A stretch of DNA of 13,774 bases from Thermoplasmata archaeon (GTDB taxonomy: Archaea > Thermoplasmatota > Thermoplasmata > UBA184): the NCBI GenBank assembly GCA_030064695.1, contig JASHYV010000025.1, forward strand, positions 1 through 13,774, given 5' to 3'. The notes below the pieces were generated by a model. It worked only from the letters and a program-made list of their open reading frames with translations. It was not told the DNA's origin and ran no database searches. Each line of letters begins with the position of its first letter. Positions within the stretch are counted from its first letter, which is position 1. Shown in pieces: positions 13,692 through 13,774 of this stretch. The position numbers and the translations under genes were made by a program.

Positions 13692-13774
13692 ATGACCTCG
13701 CGCTGGAGCCTCCGATCATTCGGCGGCGGCGTCCGGCTTTCGACCGTTCTCGCGGTCGTGGTGATCGTGGGTGC
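13692..13774 (+). CDS. Start of another secreted or membrane-anchored protein (partial)
   Basis: From ATG 13692 the frame stays open to the window edge, giving 27 codons: MTSRWSLRSFGGGVRL followed by STVLAVVVIVG. A short basic N-terminus followed by a hydrophobic run is typical of a signal peptide or membrane anchor. A GGAG at 13674-13677 sits 14 bases upstream, which is rather far. Position and topology suggest a further member of the fibre/export cluster, but too little is visible to identify it. Confidence 0.5.
   Translation, partial: MTSRWSLRSFGGGVRLSTVLAVVVIVG

Overview
The window is high-GC archaeal chromosomal DNA. The archaeal assignment rests on a TFIIB-type transcription factor (TFB), TATA-like boxes upstream of several genes, an ER/archaeal-type signal peptidase with a catalytic Ser and His rather than a Ser/Lys pair, a DUF5305 protein and a 69-residue dodecin. 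The proteins are not strongly acidic, which argues against haloarchaea. A GC-rich Thermoplasmatota member is my best guess, as inference only. Many genes start with GTG. I see no insertion sequence, CRISPR array, tRNA or rRNA.

Positions 1-5493 hold housekeeping and regulatory genes: the 3' part of a divergent TFB, a small winged-helix protein (minus strand), a class I HDAC/AcuC-like deacetylase, a YkgJ-type cysteine-cluster protein (minus strand), a two-CBS-domain protein and a DHA2-type MFS exporter that lacks an obvious start codon. Positions 5510-8653 are all on the minus strand. In transcription order they encode a zinc-ribbon protein, a membrane GT2 glycosyltransferase that ends in a related zinc ribbon, a dodecin and a small SAM methyltransferase.

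Positions 8654-9140 form a divergent, relatively AT-rich control region. From there a plus-strand cluster runs to the right edge: a winged-helix regulator, a CPBP-like membrane domain fused to a signal peptidase I domain, a DUF5305 two-membrane-span protein, two tandem TasA/camelysin-like secreted proteins, and the first codons of another membrane-anchored or secreted protein. Stop and start sites of the first three genes overlap or nearly touch, so they look like one operon. The two TasA-like genes follow behind their own TATA-like promoter.

The most interesting reading is that 6441-13774 is an extracellular-matrix island. A dedicated SipW-like peptidase would process TasA/AbpA-type fibre subunits, and a divergently transcribed processive glycosyltransferase could supply polysaccharide. 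The fibre part is supported by several shared sequence motifs. The link to the glycosyltransferase is inference from gene arrangement.
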